A stretch of DNA of 64,000 nucleotides from Jacaranda mimosifolia. Its lineage: Eukaryota > Streptophyta > Magnoliopsida > Lamiales > Bignoniaceae. A model generated the notes under the pieces. The model worked only from the letters and a program-made list of their open reading frames with translations. It did no database searches and had not been told where the DNA came from. Location of the stretch: positions 28,314,501 through 28,378,500 of the forward strand of contig CM032117.1 in assembly GCA_018894105.1 (NCBI GenBank), read 5' to 3'. Below, piece by piece: positions 59,784 through 64,000 of this stretch. Each line of letters opens with the position of its first letter. Positions within the stretch are counted from its first letter, which is position 1. The position numbers and the translations under genes were made by a program.

Positions 59784-61885
59784 TGTTGGAATAGTGCCCC
59801 GCAAGCCAATTAGATTAGCCTTGTAAATTATTTGCTTGTAAGACAATCTTGAATGAATGGTATTCATTATATGGTCATCTTTATCTTATGCTCATGATTA
59901 CTTCACTAGCATTTGGTTGAAGCCCTTAGATCGCAAAAGACTATGGGACTTGGTCACATACTGGGTGGTGATAATAGAATAAGTCTGACATGGTCGTGAT
60001 CTTAAAATCTTCCAAGTCATAGGATCTTATAAGGTAGGGCATCTAAGATTCGGATATACTTACACTAACGATGTATAAATATAATGGTTGGATGTTGCTC
60101 CATTCCATGAGCAATCCCCTGAGGATCCATGGTAACCTTATGTTTAGGCCCTCATGCTTTGACTCCTCATTGGTTACCTGGCAGGATGTTCGGGTAGAGA
60201 TTGGGCATGATCTACTTAGACATGGAGGTTTGTGAGATCCAGGATGGAATCTGACTCCTTGTCTTGGTGAAGGGTGAATGCATCTACTATGTATTCTATA
60301 TTGATCGATTCCAAAAAACTCTTGCACAAAGTAGTATGAAAATTTTGAAAAGGAGTTTTTCAAAGATGAGGTCATAAGAGGAATCGAACATTGGGAATAT
60401 AAACAAAGCATCGAGGCTATTAGGATGCCATCAAATATCTCGCCCTAGGCCTCTTTTGAGAGATAGGAGACGGAAGGACCGTATTTGTATAGTACCTGTA
60501 GAACTAGAATGGTTCTCCAAAAGTATTAATTTTGGCCAATTAGTTGGGCTCTATGGGCTTGAGATTGGACAACGACCATGGAGATTGGGTATGCTTCAAA
60601 TAATGGAAATTAATTGAATTAAGTCGATTAGTTTAAAAGAGTTTAAACTTAAGTGAATATTTGATATTCAAAAGTCACAAAGAGTTGTGAACCCATATCT
60701 AATGAATGGTAGAACCTAACAGGTCACACAAAAAAGCTAATTACATTTCCTAAATTGATGGAGGAGTTTTTATAAGAGTTAGAAAAATGCTCTTTATGGA
60801 TTGATTTGAGGATTGGTGAAATTGTGGTTATTTTGGCTTGATCAATTTAATTGTTAAATTGATCAACTAATTTAAGGAGTTAAAATTAGACTAATAACTA
60901 AGAAGTTTATTATTTGGTGCAACATGACCATAAATTGGTCAAGTTAGCTTAAAGAGTTAAGTTAACAATTCTTAGCTTAAAGAGTTAAGCTAATTGGTTT
61001 AAAAGTTAAGTCAAAGGTTAATTAATTAAATTAAAGTGTTTAATTTAATTAATGAGAGAAATTCATTTTGGATGGAAAATTCAAATGAAAGGTTCATTTG
61101 GTGTGTCATTTTAATTAATTTAAAATTAAATTCCAAATGAAATTAAAATGCACACAAAATTCAAACTCACATTTGAATTGCAACTTGCCAACTTGCAAGG
61201 CAAGTTGGCGGTCCCCCTTGAGAAAAGTGTGATGCCACCTTGGCATCACCCCATCCTCACTATATATATAGATATAGAGGGAGAGAGGGGCAGCGAATGA
61301 AGTTCCATGTGAAGAATTAGATTCTTTCACATTTTCCCTCCAAATCATAAGTGTTGCCTCATGTGTTGAAGCTCCACTTCCTCTCTTCTTCTTCTACCTC
61401 AAATCAAGCTCTATCTCCACAAATCTCCTTTGTGTTTTCCAGCTAACACCAAGGAGATTAGGATCTGGCATTGGTGTGTGGATCATACGGTTCGAGGCAA
61501 GACATTTAGATTGCTTGATTTTGGAAGATCCACTGTCAAGGCCGTCTGCTTGGTGATTTTTTTTCTAGCACTTCCCTGTGGCTTTTTGAGCAGAAGTTTT
61601 TACAGTAGCTTTATGAAGGAGTTGAGAAGTCACTATAATTTTTCAAATTTGTTTGGAGGAGTTTGGATTAGGCAAAAATTGCTCCAAATCTGCTGCATTG
61701 CTGTGTGATAGTTTCTGGATTGAAGAAGTGTTCTTCATCTTTCCTTTGGATTTTTGCTAATCAAGGTAATTCTCCATCCAAATCTGAATCATAAGCTTGT
61801 TTAGATCCTTGTTTGCTTGGTAAGAGTAGTTAATTTAAGCTTTTGAAGTTTTAATTATTAGATCCTAGTACTTTACTTGCCTTCA
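59784..61885 (+). repeat. 5' LTR of Copia element C (2102 bp)
   Basis: Begins TGTTGGAATAGTGCCCCGCA and ends TACTTGCCTTCA, standard TG...CA termini. CTATATATATAG (61260) is the likely TATA region. The 92-codon open frame 61430-61708 lies in R/U5 and resembles no protein. Confidence 0.9.
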
Positions 61886-61887
61886 AG

Positions 61888-61900
61888 TGGTATCAAAGCC
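61888..61900 (+). other. Primer-binding site, tRNA-Met (element C)
   Basis: TGGTATCAAAGCC differs by one base from the standard tRNA-Met primer site and is placed two bases after the LTR. Confidence 0.88.
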
Positions 61901-63355
61901 TAGTTCATACTATGATTAATTTGAATTTTTGATTAATTCATGTGACGAATTGGTCAAAATCAGCAAATTCTTGATTCATATGATGGATTGGAATTTTTAG
62001 CCTATTTTTGTGTTCTTTAAGTGACCAAAATTAATTCAAATCATGCTAGATAGGTAGTTGCACAAGTGTTGTTCAAGTTCTCAAAATTATTTTTGACATT
62101 TTTGATTGCTTTTAAAATCTTGTTAAAGTTAATCTTCAATTAGTGCAAAAATGAGATGCACAAATTTTATGTTTATTTTTGCTTGAACAATTATTTGTTT
62201 ATGAGATAAGCATTTCATTGTTGGAATTCAATATCAATTCTTGATTTATTTATTGTTCATTTAATTATTGAATGGATAATGAATGAATGGGGACAATCAT
62301 GAGCTTTCATTATTGATTTTATTTGTCTCAAGTTGTTGAAATAGGTTGTATTAAATTGGGACTTGCCTTTTAATTTCTATCTTGTAATGTTATGATGGTA
62401 GAATCATTAGGAGTGAGGATTTCTTTCTCATGTAAATGTTGCATGGAGCAAAGAAGACCATTGGAGGCATGGTCACTTTTGAAGACCTATGAATATATGG
62501 GATACACTCATGTAATGGTTAAATTTAATCAACCCACTTAAAATCAACCAGGTGGTGAACCTATAGCTCTAAGTGCACCATATGGTTAGGCTCATGGTCA
62601 TCCCACCCTAGGAGCATGCTAGGTGCATTTACTTATTTATGTTTTCCATATCCTATTGATGTATGACATGCATGGTTAGGATATAGAAAACATAAATAAA
62701 AAGATAAAATGGTGTGATCTTTGCAACCAAAAAAACCCTCCACTTAGAAAGTCTAAGTGGTTTCAAATATTAAGTCAAAATGGATACAAATTAAAAGGAA
62801 TTTTAATTAATCCATGCATTCTACCAATAGTATACGCCATGATGACGCTACCGAATTTGTGTGATGGCACTCGAAGCATGGATCACACTTACGAGGAAAG
62901 TTGTGAGCATATACTTAGCATACGATGCACCTTTGATTTGAGAACCTCCATGCCTTGGCACACGAGTCATGGGGTATCATGGAGCTATCTTGAATCAAAG
63001 TTTGATTGGCAGGTTTGACTTAACACTTAGTAATGTAGATGCATTCAAAGTGGGATGTCTACATGAAAAGTGAGTCAAACTATATCAAAAGTTACATGAG
63101 ATGCAATTAGCAAGTGTTGCTTATCTTCCAATTATTTGTGGATGGCACTCAAAGTAGGGGTCCACTTACAAGTCCTTAGGGTCTTGATTCTCACTGGAAA
63201 ATGTGATTTTCTGAATTCTTCTTAGGGGGTGAAGGATTTGATAAAATAGTAGGAGAAAAATATGCCTGAAAGACCATGAACATGTTTTCAATATCAATAT
63301 TCAAACACATGCTTATATTCTCTTTTTTGCCTTTGAGGATTTGTAAAATCTGAAA
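61901..63355 (+). other. Untranslated leader of Copia element C
   Basis: 1455 bp, about 450-500 bp shorter than the leaders of A and B but collinear in its last 0.9 kb. No coding potential. Confidence 0.75.
62589..63165 (+). repeat. Ordered hairpin array in leader of element C
   Basis: Inverted repeats: H-a, GCTC with GAGC around ATGGTCATCCCACCCTAG (about 62590-62615). H-b, 23-nt arms 62633-62655 and 62677-62699 with a single mismatch. H1, GTGTGAT 62859-62865 with ATCACAC 62882-62888 (perfect). H2, CTCCATG 62946-62952 with CATGGAG 62978-62984 (perfect). H3, ATGTAGA 63033-63039 with TCTACAT 63058-63064 (perfect). H4, GTGGA 63138-63142 with TCCAC 63161-63165 (perfect). Loops of H1, H2 and H4 carry GGCACTCGAAGCATGG-like sequence, diverged from A and B, while the stems stay paired. 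Confidence 0.72.
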
Positions 63356-64000
63356 ATAGCTTAAAATTGACTCAACTTTATTTTGAAAATTAATAAACTA
63401 ACCAGGCCAAACTTCCACGATTGACTTATCCTCAAAAATCATTCTAAATTCCAGGAATCGGATAAATATTCTATATCATGATGCTTCCAATCCCATGGGG
63501 ATTAACATAGATCAAGAGATACGTGAAATGTTCACAAATTAGGTTTAGCATAGTCCTACCCCATAGTTTCATAATGGCATCTACAAACTTCAAAAATCTC
63601 TAGGAGACATGAATAGTACCTTGGTTCAAGTTTACAAGAGTTCTAAAAGCAAACAAGGTATGAGAAGGTTCATATTGTCAAAGGAGATTTTTCAAACTAG
63701 GATGGATGTGAAGTCATGTGTCATCGACCACGGTCTAAAGATGATTAAGCTTGGAGAAGCTTTTCAACTTAGATGTAGTGATGGATAATGATCTCCATGA
63801 GGATTTGATCCTCACATCCTCGCCGAGTTTTATTGATCAAAGTGTTTACTAGATGGAGACTACTATGACAAGGGCATACCATTAATGCTTGTTTCCTCCT
63901 CCAAGTCTAGGGGCCCTATGGGTGCTAGAAAGGGAGGTAAAAGGAAGAAAAGTTCTTCCTCCAAGGGAAAGCAACTATTAAAGGCATCCGGAGGAGTCAA
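63356..64000 (+). pseudogene. Copia gag (element C), start codon lost
   Basis: The position of the gag ATG reads ATA (63356-63358), followed by GCT and in-frame TAA and TGA codons. The rest still reads LILKINKLTRPNFHD-like, then eroded sequence up to the Ser/Lys/Gly-rich linker SSSKSRGPMGARKGGKRKK (about 63895-63960). Non-functional; continues beyond the window. Confidence 0.82.

Larger units (their letters stand above)
59784..64000 (+). mobile_element. Copia element C, 5' part, nested in element E
   Basis: Complete 5' LTR, primer site, leader and broken gag; the element runs off the right edge. The LTR edge cuts E's pol at 59783/59784. Same family as A, B, D and E. Confidence 0.87.

Noticed and set aside
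61430..61708. 92-codon frame within the LTR of element C
   Set aside because: The LTRs of A and B do not preserve it and no domain is visible; LTRs of this family are non-coding.
1..64000. tRNA, rRNA and other structural RNA genes
   Set aside because: I looked for tRNA box A/B pairs and rRNA-like conserved cores by eye and saw none convincing; a dedicated scan could still find one.

Overview
The window looks like nuclear DNA from a flowering plant, probably a dicot: it is AT-rich, has one intron-rich gene with GT-AG introns, and is otherwise packed with decayed retrotransposons. The species cannot be told from the sequence alone. Only one intact protein-coding gene is supported, a DEMETER/ROS1-type 5-methylcytosine DNA glycosylase on the + strand (CDS 11393-21241, 20 coding exons, 1868 codons when the exons are joined). 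Its catalytic Lys and Asp and its four iron-sulfur cysteines are all present.

Layout. 1-3.26 kb: relic of a Ty3/Gypsy (Tat-like) element, ending in a degenerate tandem-repeat tail. 3.27-8.94 kb: Copia element A (+), with a truncated 5' LTR, tRNA-Met primer site, long leader, broken gag-pol, and no 3' LTR. 8.94-10.43 kb: a roughly 190-bp tandem satellite-like repeat with a Tourist-like MITE inserted in it; this lies directly upstream of the glycosylase promoter. 10.5-21.4 kb: the glycosylase gene. 21.4-28.1 kb: AT-rich intergenic DNA with a degenerate tandem repeat, a possible CACTA end, a perfect inverted repeat and a candidate minus-strand first exon near 25.8 kb. 28.105-35.172 kb: a Ty3/Gypsy Tat-like element with both LTRs and a 5-bp target duplication, lacking most of gag/protease and full of stops. 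35.2-43.0 kb: LTR fragments, two tandem duplications (210 and 396 bp periods) and a dead hAT transposase on the minus strand. 43.0-64.0 kb: four members of the Copia family of element A, here called B (+), D (-), E (-) and C (+). D is inserted in the gag of B, and C is inserted in the pol of E. Between them lies a Gypsy gag/protease relic near 54-55 kb.

The most unusual thing I found is in the 1.5-2 kb untranslated leaders of the three Copia copies that keep them (A, B, C). Each has the same ordered set of inverted repeats: a short hairpin, a long 23-24-nt-arm hairpin, and then four hairpins about 90-100 nt apart. These four carry a related apical motif (consensus near TCTCACGAGTCGTGGG), while their stems differ within a copy. 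Several stem changes between copies are compensatory, which suggests selection on RNA structure in the ancestral element. I know of no description of this arrangement, but I cannot search for one.

The glycosylase gene sits between repeat-rich flanks. In Arabidopsis the related ROS1 promoter uses methylation of a transposon-adjacent sequence to tune its own expression, so the satellite/MITE block ending about 80 bp before the first TATA candidate deserves methylation analysis. All alignments and structures here were made by eye.
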